From Thalassospira povalilytica (GTDB taxonomy: Bacteria > Pseudomonadota > Alphaproteobacteria > Rhodospirillales > Thalassospiraceae): a stretch of DNA of 64,000 bases. The translations under genes and the position numbers were made by a program. Where the stretch lies: positions 62,001 through 126,000 of the forward strand of contig NZ_PGTS01000001.1 in the NCBI RefSeq assembly GCF_002844235.1. The letters are read 5' to 3'. A model generated the notes under the pieces. The model saw only the letters and a list, made by a program, of their open reading frames with translations, searched no databases and was not told the DNA's origin. Shown piece after piece: positions 17,196 to 25,971 of the stretch (its first letter is position 1; each line of letters starts with the position of its first letter).

Positions 17196-18215
17196 ATGAC
17201 CGATACCGTCACCCTATCGATTGATCAGGCCGAGAAACTTGGTCTTGCCGTGCTTGAAGACAATGGTTTTAGCAGCGCACATGCAGGTGCCATTGTGCGC
17301 AGTGCTATGTCAGCACAAATTGACGAATGCCATTCCCACGGGCTTTATCGACTTATCGGGTGCGTACAAACCGCGCGCAATGGCGGGCTTGATACCAAGG
17401 TTCTGCCCGAAGTGATCGATCAGGCCCCGGCGATCACGCGCGTCAATGCCCATAAAGGCTGTTCACTATTGTCGTTTGAAACCGGTTTGCCCTATCTGGT
17501 GGAAAAGGCGCGCCATTGCGGGATTTCGGTTCTGGCGATCAATAACAGTTTCCATTTTTCGGCCCTGTGGCCCGAGGTTGAGCAGATTTCCGCCCATGGT
17601 CTTGTGGGGATGGCAATGACACCGACCCATGCCTTTGTCGCGCCCGCAGGTGGCACAAAGCCGCTTTTGGGGACCAACCCGATTGCCTTTTCATGGCCGC
17701 GACCGGGCAAGACGCCATACACGTTTGATTTCGCGACCAGCGTCATTGCGCGTGGAGAGATCGAACTGCATCGCCGGGCGGGCAAGGACATTCCGGAAGG
17801 CTGGGCGATCGATGCCGATGGTCAGCCGACCACCGATGCCACCAAGGCCCTTGAAGGTGCGATGCTGACATTTGGCGGGCATAAGGGTTCGGCCCTTTCG
17901 ACCATGATTGGTTTGCTGGCCGGACCCTTGATCGGTGATGTGTTGGGCCATGAAACCCATGCGGCGTCTGAAGATGCGCCGGGCAATCCGCATCACGGCG
18001 AGATCATTATCGCCTTTTCCCCGGAAACCTTCCTGGGGGCAGAGGCGCAACAACATCTTGATCATGCCGAAGACCTGTTTGAACGGATCATGGCACAAGG
18101 TGCCCGTCTGCCATCACAGCGCCGGTTCGAAGCGCGTGAACGCAGCCGTCAAAACGGGGTGACGATCCCCAAGGCCCTGCATGACGAATTGGTTGCGCTG
18201 ACCATGGCGGTCTAG
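17196..18215 (+). CDS. Ldh/DpkA-family NAD(P)-dependent oxidoreductase
   Basis: The 339-residue protein belongs to the malate/L-lactate/ureidoglycolate dehydrogenase family, which has its own NAD-binding fold. Family marks include S-H-G-L-Y-R-L near residue 50, a catalytic H in N-N-S-F-H-F, G-T-N-P-I-A-F-S-W-P, and G-G-H-K-G-S-A-L-S near 225. Several members reduce cyclic imines (delta1-piperideine- or pyrroline-2-carboxylate); the H-F-S-A-L-W-P-E-V-E segment is reminiscent of that group, but substrate assignment remains open. ATG 17196 follows GGAAG; an upstream TTG would add four residues. It sits 27 bases after the HPP/CBS gene and is probably cotranscribed. Confidence 0.82.
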   Translation: MTDTVTLSIDQAEKLGLAVLEDNGFSSAHAGAIVRSAMSAQIDECHSHGLYRLIGCVQTARNGGLDTKVLPEVIDQAPAITRVNAHKGCSLLSFETGLPYLVEKARHCGISVLAINNSFHFSALWPEVEQISAHGLVGMAMTPTHAFVAPAGGTKPLLGTNPIAFSWPRPGKTPYTFDFATSVIARGEIELHRRAGKDIPEGWAIDADGQPTTDATKALEGAMLTFGGHKGSALSTMIGLLAGPLIGDVLGHETHAASEDAPGNPHHGEIIIAFSPETFLGAEAQQHLDHAEDLFERIMAQGARLPSQRRFEARERSRQNGVTIPKALHDELVALTMAV

Positions 18216-18395
18216 GGGAACTACATGGTTTGAACGGCACCTTTGGGTCTGTCGCGTTTTTTATTTTTGCGCTGTGATCTGTATTGCTTGCAAACGGGTC
18301 GGGCGTGACACACATCTCGGCGTTGCGGCCATGTGGGGGTATTTCGAACCCATCTGGAGCAAAGTCATTGGTCGGCAGATGAAAAGGCGTCGATT

Positions 18396-19322
18396 GTGGA
18401 ATATTTGATGTTGCTGGGTGGTTTGGCGGGGCTGTTTTTCGGGGGAGAGGCCCTTGTCCGCGGCAGTGTCGGCATCGCGCGCCGGCTTTCGATGTCATCC
18501 CTGCTGATCGGATTGACTGTGGTCGGTTTCGGGACGTCAACGCCCGAACTTCTGGTATCCCTTGATGCGGCCTTGCGCGGGGTGCCCGATATTGCGCTTG
18601 GCAATGTGGTGGGATCGAACATTGCCAATATCCTGCTGATTGTCGGGGTTTCGGCACTTGTCTGGCCGATTGCGGTTTCGGGCGGGACCCTTGGTCGTGA
18701 CACCGCGGTTATGCTGGCAGCAGCGATTATTCTGATACCTATATTTGCATTGGGTGACGTCGGGCGCATTGCCGGATGTGTGATGTTTGCCGGGCTGGTA
18801 ACGTATTTGCTGGTGGCTTATCGCCAGTCGCAAAGCCAGCCGGTGAATGAAGATGCGCCAACCGATCCGTCAGTGCTTGGCGGGGCCTTGTGGGTGTCGG
18901 TACTTTGGGTGGTTGGCGGGTTGGTGCTTTTGATGGTTGGTGCCCGTTTTCTGGTCGACGGGTCGGTCACGATTGCCCGATCGTTTGGTGTTTCAGAAGC
19001 CTTTATCGGTTTGACGATTGTTGCGGTGGGCACATCCCTGCCAGAGCTTGCGACATCATTGATCGCCGCCCTGCGCAAACAGTCCGAAATTGCCATCGGC
19101 AATATCGTCGGATCGAACATTTTCAATATTTTGGGCATACTTGGCCTGACCGCGGCAATATCCCCGATCCCGGTTGCCGCGCGTTTTCTAAGCTTTGATT
19201 TGCCGGTGATGATTGCCGTTTCGCTGTTGCTGACCGTATTGCTGAGACGTCCGTCAATCGGGCGTCCGGTCGGTCTGGTGATGCTGATCGGTTACGGCGT
19301 TTATGTCTGGGCCGCGCAATAG
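18396..19322 (+). CDS. CaCA-family calcium/sodium antiporter
   Basis: The 308-residue membrane protein has about ten helices in two inverted halves, each with the alpha-repeat of the Ca/cation antiporter superfamily: G-F-G-T-S-T-P-E-L then G-N-V-V-G-S-N-I-A-N in the first half, A-V-G-T-S-L-P-E-L then G-N-I-V-G-S-N-I-F-N in the second. The paired acidic residues of these repeats coordinate the ion. It probably exports Ca2+ in exchange for Na+ or H+. I pick GTG 18396, which gives M-E-Y-L-M-L-L; the frame is open further upstream to 18333 but that part is not membrane-like. It converges with the MarC gene 24 bases away. Confidence 0.85.
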   Translation: MEYLMLLGGLAGLFFGGEALVRGSVGIARRLSMSSLLIGLTVVGFGTSTPELLVSLDAALRGVPDIALGNVVGSNIANILLIVGVSALVWPIAVSGGTLGRDTAVMLAAAIILIPIFALGDVGRIAGCVMFAGLVTYLLVAYRQSQSQPVNEDAPTDPSVLGGALWVSVLWVVGGLVLLMVGARFLVDGSVTIARSFGVSEAFIGLTIVAVGTSLPELATSLIAALRKQSEIAIGNIVGSNIFNILGILGLTAAISPIPVAARFLSFDLPVMIAVSLLLTVLLRRPSIGRPVGLVMLIGYGVYVWAAQ

Positions 19323-19346
19323 AGTTTGAACGGCCCGGGTTTCCGG

Positions 19347-20069
19347 TTACTGGAAAAACGCCTGCTTGACGCCATCAATAATGAACTGAACCGCAAGGGC
19401 AGCCAGGATCATGCCAAGCAGGCGCGATACAACGGTTGCCACTGTCGGGCTGAGGCGTTTGGCAACAACGTTCGATGCCAGGAAAAAGGCAAAGGCGATC
19501 AGCATGACAACAGCAACCACGCCAATCACGCTGGCCTGCATGGCGATGTTGTTTTCAAACTTGCCCATCAACAGCATGACCGAGGCAATTGCACCGGGAC
19601 CCGACAGGAAGGGGATCGACATCGGGAAGATCGAGATGTCGTCGGCTTCTTCGTCAGGGATGGTATGTCCGGCTGTTTGCGGGGCGGATGTGTTGTCGGG
19701 TTTGGTCTTTTCGCCGTCGTGGTCGTCTTCGAGTTCCTGATGAACCTGTTCGGCGCGCTCATTTCGTTTCTGGCTGCGCTTTTCAAACAGCATTTCAAGC
19801 GCGATCAGGAACAGAAGCGTGCCACCGGCAATGCGGAAGGCCGGCATGTGAATGCCGAAAATGCCCAGCAATCCTTCGCCAATCAAGGCAAAGGCGGCAA
19901 GGATGAAGAAGCTGGTGATACAGGCGCGGATTGCCATGCGCCGACGGTGGGCGGCACTTGTGCCTTGGGTCAGGACAATGAAAACCGGGACCAGACCCAG
20001 CGGATCAATGATCACGAAAAGCGTGACAAAGACCGGGATCAGTTCATTGAGCATGTCAAAGCTTGGCAT
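19347..20069 (-). CDS. MarC-family inner-membrane protein
   Basis: The 240-residue protein has six predicted membrane helices and the family segments F-V-I-I-D-P-L-G-L-V-P-V-F near the N-terminus and I-P-F-L-S-G-P-G-A-I-A in the second half. MarC/YchE/YhgN proteins are widespread with no settled function. A hydrophilic, acidic loop of about 50 residues (E-R-A-E-Q-V-H-Q-E-L-E-D-D-H-D-G) separates the two halves and is longer than I expect for the family. ATG 20069 follows CAGGAAAAG; an upstream frame adds 27 non-membrane residues. Confidence 0.87.
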   Translation of the reverse strand: MPSFDMLNELIPVFVTLFVIIDPLGLVPVFIVLTQGTSAAHRRRMAIRACITSFFILAAFALIGEGLLGIFGIHMPAFRIAGGTLLFLIALEMLFEKRSQKRNERAEQVHQELEDDHDGEKTKPDNTSAPQTAGHTIPDEEADDISIFPMSIPFLSGPGAIASVMLLMGKFENNIAMQASVIGVVAVVMLIAFAFFLASNVVAKRLSPTVATVVSRLLGMILAALAVQFIIDGVKQAFFQ

Positions 20070-20191
20070 CGGCTTTTCCTGAAAACGACAGTTGCGGTGC
20101 AATCGGGCAGGATCACCATAAGCCCGGTGGGCTGGACAAGTAGCGAGCATAGTCTGGCAGGTAAATGTTTTTTTGCCAATTGTCGCCGGTC

Positions 20192-20527
20192 TTAACGACG
20201 TTTTCCCCGGTTCCTGCCATAACGGCCGGCACTTTCGGGCCAGTCGATGTAATCAACGGGCTTTTTGCGAACCCATGTGATGAATTTGACGATGTCGGGA
20301 TGGGTTTTCAGCCTGTCGGGGGTGTCGTAATCACGCGCAATCGTTGCTTCGTCAAACAGGCGGTGGATCATGCGATGGCACACACGATGGAGCCACTGGG
20401 TATCGGTGCCCCCCTGTGATTTGGGTCGCCAGTGATGGCGATCAACACTTGGCCCGGCAATCATCAGACGGCCGCAGATCGGGCAGGGGCCAAGGTCGGT
20501 ATCGGTTTTGTCAGGGTGCGACGGCAT
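20192..20527 (-). CDS. Small HNH-type protein
   Basis: The 111-residue product has a zinc knuckle C-P-I-C-G at ~15-19, then H-H-W-R-P-K-S-Q-G-G and L-H-R-V-C-H-R-M-I-H, the usual layout of HNH nuclease domains (two Cys from a zinc ribbon, His of the beta-beta-alpha-Me motif). The C-terminal half is basic and ends K-R-R. It starts 6 bases after the M48 protease stop on the same strand, so the two are probably cotranscribed. Such short HNH proteins occur as housekeeping or mobile-element nucleases; function unproven. Confidence 0.7.
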   Translation of the reverse strand: MPSHPDKTDTDLGPCPICGRLMIAGPSVDRHHWRPKSQGGTDTQWLHRVCHRMIHRLFDEATIARDYDTPDRLKTHPDIVKFITWVRKKPVDYIDWPESAGRYGRNRGKRR

Positions 20528-20533
20528 GACCCA

Positions 20534-21427
20534 TTATTGTCCGGGCATGCGGCGGTTTTCAAAAAATTTCTGCCAGGTTCCGGGTTTGAGTGCGCGCAAG
20601 GCCTTTATCCGGGCGGTGACCGATGGGTGGGTGTCGAGAAGTGTTGGCGGCTGCGTGCTGCGATAGGGGATAAGTCCGAGGCGGCGGCGATTGATCTGAT
20701 CGATATGAAGCAGGGCATCAATCATGTCTTCGGGACCGTTCAGCAAATCACTGGCCCCGTGATCGGCAGCAAATTCGCGATCACGGATGACCGCCCGTTG
20801 CAGCAAAAAGCTGATGGTTGGCACCGCGCCAAACAGAACAACCATCCATGCCGGCGGATTGAAATCCCCAAAGATAAAGATCGCCAGACCAAACAGCGCA
20901 ATGGTCCATGTCGCGCGATACAAAACATCCGTCATCAGCAAAATCCGCGTATCCCCATGCCAGGCATGGGCGATTTCATGGGCCAGAATGGCACGCATCT
21001 GTCGCGGAGACAGATCATGGAGTGCGTCACTTGAAATGGCGATGGTGGTTTGCGCATCGGTGCCGGTGGTAATTGCATTCACGCCCTTGCCCGGCAGGAT
21101 GAAAAGCTTGGGCGTGTGATCAAGCCCTGCGCGTTCGCACAACAGATGCATCATTTCATGGATCGCAGGATAATCTTTGGGGCGCAGCGGATTGGCGCGC
21201 AGCATCTTCATCAGAATTTCGGGCGATATCATCGGTGTCAGAAACAGCATCAGCGACACGGCAATACCGGCCGAAATCATCATCGAAAACCCGCCAAGCA
21301 TCCAGGCGCATGCCGCCAGAACGCCAATCATGCAGGCCATCAGCGTACCGGCATGGGATGTGCTGCCAGGTTCGATGGCAAGAAATCGCTGGATGACGTC
21401 AGGAAGTTGCGGGGTTTCGTTTGTCAT
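20534..21427 (-). CDS. M48-family membrane zinc metalloprotease (HtpX-like)
   Basis: The 297-residue protein has two N-terminal membrane helices (~26-65), the zinc motif H-E-I-A-H (150-154) with a further glutamate in D-R-E-F-A-A-D-H-G, a second pair of hydrophobic segments (~165-200), and the M48 closing segment T-H-P-S-V-T-A-R-I. This is the HtpX/Ste24 layout, a membrane protein quality-control protease with the active site facing the cytoplasm. It is more divergent than the canonical HtpX. ATG 21427 is chosen; an ATG two codons upstream is equally possible. It forms an apparent operon with the HNH gene. Confidence 0.82.
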   Translation of the reverse strand: MTNETPQLPDVIQRFLAIEPGSTSHAGTLMACMIGVLAACAWMLGGFSMMISAGIAVSLMLFLTPMISPEILMKMLRANPLRPKDYPAIHEMMHLLCERAGLDHTPKLFILPGKGVNAITTGTDAQTTIAISSDALHDLSPRQMRAILAHEIAHAWHGDTRILLMTDVLYRATWTIALFGLAIFIFGDFNPPAWMVVLFGAVPTISFLLQRAVIRDREFAADHGASDLLNGPEDMIDALLHIDQINRRRLGLIPYRSTQPPTLLDTHPSVTARIKALRALKPGTWQKFFENRRMPGQ

Positions 21428-21926
21428 TGGCATTCCGCATGTTGCGAGTCTTTGGGGTGACATGCCCGGTGGCAGTATTTCCGGGGGCGATTACGGCACT
21501 TGGGCGTTGAGGGTGCCGATGCGCGAAGCGGTCGCGATATCCGGCCCTGATCTATAGATGGGGGTGGAGACGGGGCTTGCGCAAATCGCGATCGGCTGAA
21601 TTGTCAAACAAGTATGAATGACAAGGCGTTGCCGGCATTGATCTATGACATTTGTGATGGCGGAAATATCGGATGCCGGTCCGGTGCGGCCCGTGGTCAG
21701 GCAGGGCTGCCCGGCAGAGGATAGCGCAATGAAATAAAGGGATTTCGGGCAGGATTTTAACACATCCTTATATATTCAACCAGAATAGTGGCAGTATGCC
21801 ATTGGCTAGGTTACCCGTCGCAGCACTGTTGCGCGGGGCGTTTGCCATGCGCAATAGGCAGATGCCAATGCGCAGCGGCATGATATGATAAGGCAGTTGC
21901 CAAAGGCGACAAAACGGAAGGAATGC
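21428..21926. other. Intergenic region between the M48 protease and the secretion operon
   Basis: About 500 bases with no convincing gene on either strand. A short open frame on the minus strand (21491-21763) has no ribosome binding site or family resemblance. The region should hold the promoters of the divergent protease and secretion genes; an AT-rich patch at 21760-21790 is the likeliest place, but I cannot name -35/-10 boxes with confidence. Confidence 0.4.
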
Positions 21927-24422
21927 ATGGGCCTGCTCGATAAAATCCGGCCAACCCGCAAAGCGGATGCGGGGCGCGAGGGGGATCGGACCCCGCTTGA
22001 ACGGTTGTTCTGGCGGTCGATCGCGCTTGTCGGCGGATTCTCGATGGTGATCAACATGCTCAACATGGTGATCCCGATCTATTCCATGCAGGTATTTGAT
22101 CGCGTCCTTTCAAGCCGCAGTGTCGATACGCTGGCACTTTTGACCGTTGGTATTGGGCTTGTTCTTTTGTTCATTGCCTCGATGGAGCAATTGCGGTCCC
22201 GGGTTCTGATCCGGGTGGGGACGGCCCTTGATCTGCGTCTTGGCGGGGATCTGTTTGCCCATGTCGTGCAGCAATCGGCACGCGGTGCCCAGATGCGCCA
22301 GCGTCCGTTGCGCGATTTGTACGGGCTTCGCGGGTTCCTGACCGGAAGCGGGCCCTTTGCGCTGATCGATTTCATGTGGGCGCCGGTTTATATCGGGGTT
22401 GTGTTTATCTTTGATGTCCGGCTTGGGCTTGTTGCCTGTGGCGGGGCGGTGCTGTTGATTGCCATCGCCATTGCCAACGAGGCCGCAGCCAAGATTTCCG
22501 TCGACCGGTCCGAAGAAAGCCAGAACCGCGGTATCGCGCAGGAAGAAACCTATGTCCGCAATGCCGAGGCCATGGAAGCCATGGGCATGACCCAGTCTGC
22601 CCGCCAGCGCTGGCAGGCAGACCAGTCGGACGCCCTTTACTGGGAAGGTCAGGCGAGCCGCCGGGTCGGGACATCAACCACGCTTTCGCATTTCATCCGG
22701 CTTGCCATGCAGGTGTGCTTTATCGGGGTTGGTGCCTATCTGGTTTTGTCCGAAAGCATCACGATCGGGATCATGGTGGCGTCGATGATCCTGGGTATGC
22801 GCGGGCTTGCGCCATTTGATGGTGCGGTCAGTGCCTGGCGCAGCTGGAATGCGGCGCGCAATTCGTTTGAACGTCTGAACAAGATTTTGCTCGATAAGCG
22901 ACAGACCGTTCCGGCACCGCTGCCGCGTGGTCGGGGGATGGCTGTCAGTGTGGATCGGCTGGTCTTTGCGCCGCCCAACAGTCGCAACGTCCTGTTCAAG
23001 GGGTTTTCCTTCAAGGCCGGACCGGGCCAGATCATTGCGATTGCCGGGTTTAACGGTGTTGGCAAAACCGCGCTGTTGAAGCTGATTATGGGGATCTGGC
23101 TTCCGGGGTCCGGGTCGGTCAAGCTTGACGATGTCGAAGCATCGCGTGTCGACCGTTCGGAAATCGGGGCGCAGATCGGATATCTTGCGCAGAACCCGTT
23201 CCTGTTCCCGGGCACGATTGCCGAAAATATTGCGCGCCTTGGCAATGCCGAGATGCGCGATATCATCCAGGCCGCCGAACTGGCCGGGGCGCATCAGTTT
23301 ATTCTTGATCTTCCTGACGGGTATGACACGCGCGTTGATCGCGGCGGGCGTAACCTTTCGGGCGGGCAGCGCCAGTTGATTGCATTGGCAGCGGCCCTGT
23401 TTTCGCGGCCGCGCATGTTGTTGCTTGATGAGCCGACAACCGCCCTTGATGACACCGGTGTCAGCCATATCAGTGATCTGATCGACATTCTGCGCAAGAA
23501 CGGCATTACGACATTTATCGTCAGTCACGAACGCGCCATTCTGGCCCGGGCGGATGCGATCCTTGCACTTGCAGACGGGCAGATTCAGGTGGTTCCGGTC
23601 AAAAACCCGGCCGGTGTCGCCACCGGCAAACCGACCGTCCAGACCGAAGATATTGCGCGCGGTCTGCCGCCTGTGGCCCGCCCGGTTGAGAATGCCGATC
23701 CGGCGGCCGTTGCCGCAGCGGGCACCACAGACGGGCAGATGCGGATCACGCCCAAACAGATCGAGGTCCCCAACCCCGACGCACCGCGCCCGATTGTTGA
23801 AAAGAATTCCAGTGCCGGACAACACACGGCAAGCGTAATCGAAGAGCCGGAAACCGCCGATGCAATGCCCGAGATCGAGGATTTCGGGCGCAGCAGTGAT
23901 GCCGGATCGGACCGCGCACGGGCCGCCAAACAGGCCGCCGGTATTGCCAAGCCGGAAATGAAACCGCAGCCGACCCCGGGTGGAACCATGATGACCATGC
24001 GCCCGGTCGTGCCAAAGGCTGAAAAGGCTGAAAAGGCGGAAAAATCCGCGCCGGTGAAAAAATCGGTCAGCTGGTCCGAAGACGAAAAATCTGAGCAGGC
24101 GGCCGTAAAAGCAAAGCCCGCTGCGCAAAAGCCGCGCGCCGAGCGTCAGCAACCAGGTAGCCGAAAAACTGTAAGCAAACCGGCCAAGCCGGAAGCGCCG
24201 AAACGCAAGATGAGCGAAGCCGAAGCCATCGCACGGGCACGTGAAGAGGCGGCAATGCGCATGCGCAAGGTTCGCGAAGATGCCGAACGCGCCGCCGCAC
24301 AGCGCGCCGCCACCCGCAAGAAACCGACTGCACCCGCCGCATCGGGGGATGCACCGCGTCGTGGTCGCCCGCAACTGCGGGTTGTCGAAGGATCGGCTGA
24401 ACGTCGACAAGGTGGGGCCTGA
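21927..24422 (+). CDS. Type I secretion ABC transporter (PrtD type) with a long basic C-terminal tail
   Basis: The 831-residue protein is an inner-membrane ABC exporter: a transmembrane region with I-P-I-Y-S-M-Q-V-F-D-R-V-L and further helices to ~300, then the nucleotide-binding domain with Walker A G-F-N-G-V-G-K-T (~375-382), signature N-L-S-G-G-Q-R-Q-L (~475), and Walker B M-L-L-L-D-E-P-T. There is no N-terminal C39 peptidase domain, as in exporters of uncleaved RTX proteins. PrtD-type proteins normally end near residue 560-580; this one continues for about 275 residues of Ala/Pro/Lys/Arg/Glu-rich, apparently disordered sequence with K-A-E-K-A-E-K-A-E-K and a helical A-R-E-E-A-A-M-R-M-R segment. 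GGAAGGA precedes ATG 21927. Its stop overlaps the membrane-fusion gene start. Confidence 0.92.
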   Translation: MGLLDKIRPTRKADAGREGDRTPLERLFWRSIALVGGFSMVINMLNMVIPIYSMQVFDRVLSSRSVDTLALLTVGIGLVLLFIASMEQLRSRVLIRVGTALDLRLGGDLFAHVVQQSARGAQMRQRPLRDLYGLRGFLTGSGPFALIDFMWAPVYIGVVFIFDVRLGLVACGGAVLLIAIAIANEAAAKISVDRSEESQNRGIAQEETYVRNAEAMEAMGMTQSARQRWQADQSDALYWEGQASRRVGTSTTLSHFIRLAMQVCFIGVGAYLVLSESITIGIMVASMILGMRGLAPFDGAVSAWRSWNAARNSFERLNKILLDKRQTVPAPLPRGRGMAVSVDRLVFAPPNSRNVLFKGFSFKAGPGQIIAIAGFNGVGKTALLKLIMGIWLPGSGSVKLDDVEASRVDRSEIGAQIGYLAQNPFLFPGTIAENIARLGNAEMRDIIQAAELAGAHQFILDLPDGYDTRVDRGGRNLSGGQRQLIALAAALFSRPRMLLLDEPTTALDDTGVSHISDLIDILRKNGITTFIVSHERAILARADAILALADGQIQVVPVKNPAGVATGKPTVQTEDIARGLPPVARPVENADPAAVAAAGTTDGQMRITPKQIEVPNPDAPRPIVEKNSSAGQHTASVIEEPETADAMPEIEDFGRSSDAGSDRARAAKQAAGIAKPEMKPQPTPGGTMMTMRPVVPKAEKAEKAEKSAPVKKSVSWSEDEKSEQAAVKAKPAAQKPRAERQQPGSRKTVSKPAKPEAPKRKMSEAEAIARAREEAAMRMRKVREDAERAAAQRAATRKKPTAPAASGDAPRRGRPQLRVVEGSAERRQGGA

Positions 24423-25726
24423 TGTCCGGAGTAGAATTACCAACCGCACGCCAGCTTGATACCGATGTGAAGCCGCTTGTGCGGATCGGGCTGCTTATCC
24501 TGTTTCTCGGGGTCGGGTCGGTTCTGCTGTGGGCGGGCACGGCCGAGGTCAATTCGGCAGCAACCGCAAGTGGTGTCGTGGCCCCGTTTTCCGGGCGGCA
24601 AAGTGTGCAGCATCTTGAAGGCGGCATCATCCGCGAGATCCTTGTGCGTAACGGAACGCGGGTGAAAGCCGGGGATGTTCTGGTGCGTCTGGATGATACG
24701 CGGTCACGGGCAAGTTATGACTTGCTCAATAACCGTTATCTGAATGCGCTGGCGACCCAGACGCGCCTGATTGCCGAACGGGCACAAAAAGACGAACTGA
24801 CATTCCCCGATGTTCTGAACGATCCGCGATATTTTTCGATTACGGATGCGCAAACCACGCTGTTTGAAAGCCGGCGCAGTGCGTTCAAGGGCGAGGTCGA
24901 GCTGTATGACGAGCGGATCAAGGAATTGCGCCGCGAAATCGTCGGAACACGCGAACAGAAAACAGCTGCCGAACAGCAAGTCGGGATCGTCAAGGAAGAG
25001 CTTGCGATGGTCAAGCCGATGGTCGAGCTTGGCTATGCGCGCCGCACCCGGCTTTTGCAGCTTGAAAGCCGGTTGGTCGAGACGCTTGGCAATATCGGTC
25101 GTTATTCCGCCGATATCGCCCGGATCGAGCAGCAAATTCAGCAGGTCAAGGCCAGCCAGTCACAATTGATGCGCGACCATCTGCAATCGATCAATACCGA
25201 GCTTCGCGATGTCCAGAGCGAGATTTCCGATCTGAATGAACGGTTGCGTTCGGCCGAGGATGTTCTGGTGCGGTCCGACATCAAGGCACCGCGCAACGGG
25301 ACAGTGACCAACATGCAGTTCACGACAGTTGGCGGGGTCATTCCGCCCGGGGCGCAGGTTCTTGAAATTGTGCCCCTTGATGACCGTCTGGTGATCGAGG
25401 CGCGTGTTTCGCCCAATGATATCGACGTGGTTTCTGTCGGGCTTGGTGTGAATATCCGTGTCACCGCCTTCAGTCAGCGCTGGTTCGCGCCGGTCAAAGG
25501 GGTTGTCACCGATGTATCGCCCGATCGCCTTACCGATTCGGAAGGCAGATCGTATTTTCAGGCCATGGTCGAGATCGATGCAGACAGTCTTGCCGAACAT
25601 GAAGGCATGATCCTATCCCCTGGTATGCCTGCCCAGCTTGAGATCGTAACCGGTTCCCGGACGATTTTGGCCTATCTGTTTTCCCCGATTACCACCAGTT
25701 TCGAGCGCGCTTTCCGCGAGCAATAA
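24422..25726 (+). CDS. Type I secretion membrane-fusion protein (HlyD/PrtE family)
   Basis: This 434-residue periplasmic adaptor links the ABC exporter to an outer-membrane TolC-like channel. It has one N-terminal membrane helix (~20-42, L-L-I-L-F-L-G-V-G-S-V-L-L-W-A-G), a biotinyl-lipoyl half with V-Q-H-L-E-G-G-I-I at ~62, a long coiled-coil hairpin (~100-290), and the second lipoyl half with I-K-A-P-R-N-G-T-V. The C-terminus I-L-A-Y-L-F-S-P-I is typical of the HlyD/PrtE group. It overlaps the exporter by one base (TGATG). No tolC gene is in the window. The giant RTX gene follows 245 bases later. Confidence 0.93.
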   Translation: MSGVELPTARQLDTDVKPLVRIGLLILFLGVGSVLLWAGTAEVNSAATASGVVAPFSGRQSVQHLEGGIIREILVRNGTRVKAGDVLVRLDDTRSRASYDLLNNRYLNALATQTRLIAERAQKDELTFPDVLNDPRYFSITDAQTTLFESRRSAFKGEVELYDERIKELRREIVGTREQKTAAEQQVGIVKEELAMVKPMVELGYARRTRLLQLESRLVETLGNIGRYSADIARIEQQIQQVKASQSQLMRDHLQSINTELRDVQSEISDLNERLRSAEDVLVRSDIKAPRNGTVTNMQFTTVGGVIPPGAQVLEIVPLDDRLVIEARVSPNDIDVVSVGLGVNIRVTAFSQRWFAPVKGVVTDVSPDRLTDSEGRSYFQAMVEIDADSLAEHEGMILSPGMPAQLEIVTGSRTILAYLFSPITTSFERAFREQ

Positions 25727-25763
25727 CGATTTTTATGCTCTGATTGGATGCGGTGTTCGACCT

Positions 25764-25794
25764 ATACAACCTGACAGAATCTGACAGGTTGTAT
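25764..25794. repeat. Perfect 10-bp inverted repeat between the adaptor gene and the RTX gene
   Basis: ATACAACCTG (25764-25773) and CAGGTTGTAT (25785-25794) flank an 11-base loop, with CTGACAG twice in direct orientation inside. TTTAGAG follows, so it could be a poor terminator for the secretion operon, or an operator for the RTX promoter about 80 bases downstream. Confidence 0.6.
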
Positions 25795-25871
25795 TTAGAG
25801 CTTCCAAATCCCGAAAAAACATGAAAAAAAACTAAAACAGGTTGGTTTCCAGCCTTTCAGTGGTTGATGGG

Positions 25872-25900
25872 TTGCAGATAGTGATCTATACTAGTGTATA
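25872..25900 (+). promoter_or_regulatory. Candidate sigma-70 promoter of the giant RTX gene
   Basis: TTGCAG (25872-25877) and TGTATA (25895-25900) are 17 bp apart, giving a leader of about 65 bases. A small palindrome TATAC-TAGT-GTATA (25887-25900) covers the -10 element and could be an operator. A separate promoter would let the RTX gene be regulated apart from its exporter. Confidence 0.5.
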
Positions 25901-25971
25901 AATCGATTCTGCTGTCAGCGCCGCTGCTTTCGAATCAGGTAAATATAATTCCCAAGTAGGGAGTAACTCTC

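Noticed and set aside
21491-21763. 90-codon minus-strand frame in the gap before the secretion operon
   Set aside because: No ribosome site, no coherent hydrophobic or domain pattern, and codon use unlike its neighbours.
22674-24449. 591-codon minus-strand frame over the exporter gene
   Set aside because: Shadow of the GC-rich exporter ATPase domain and basic tail; composition is the complement of those codons.
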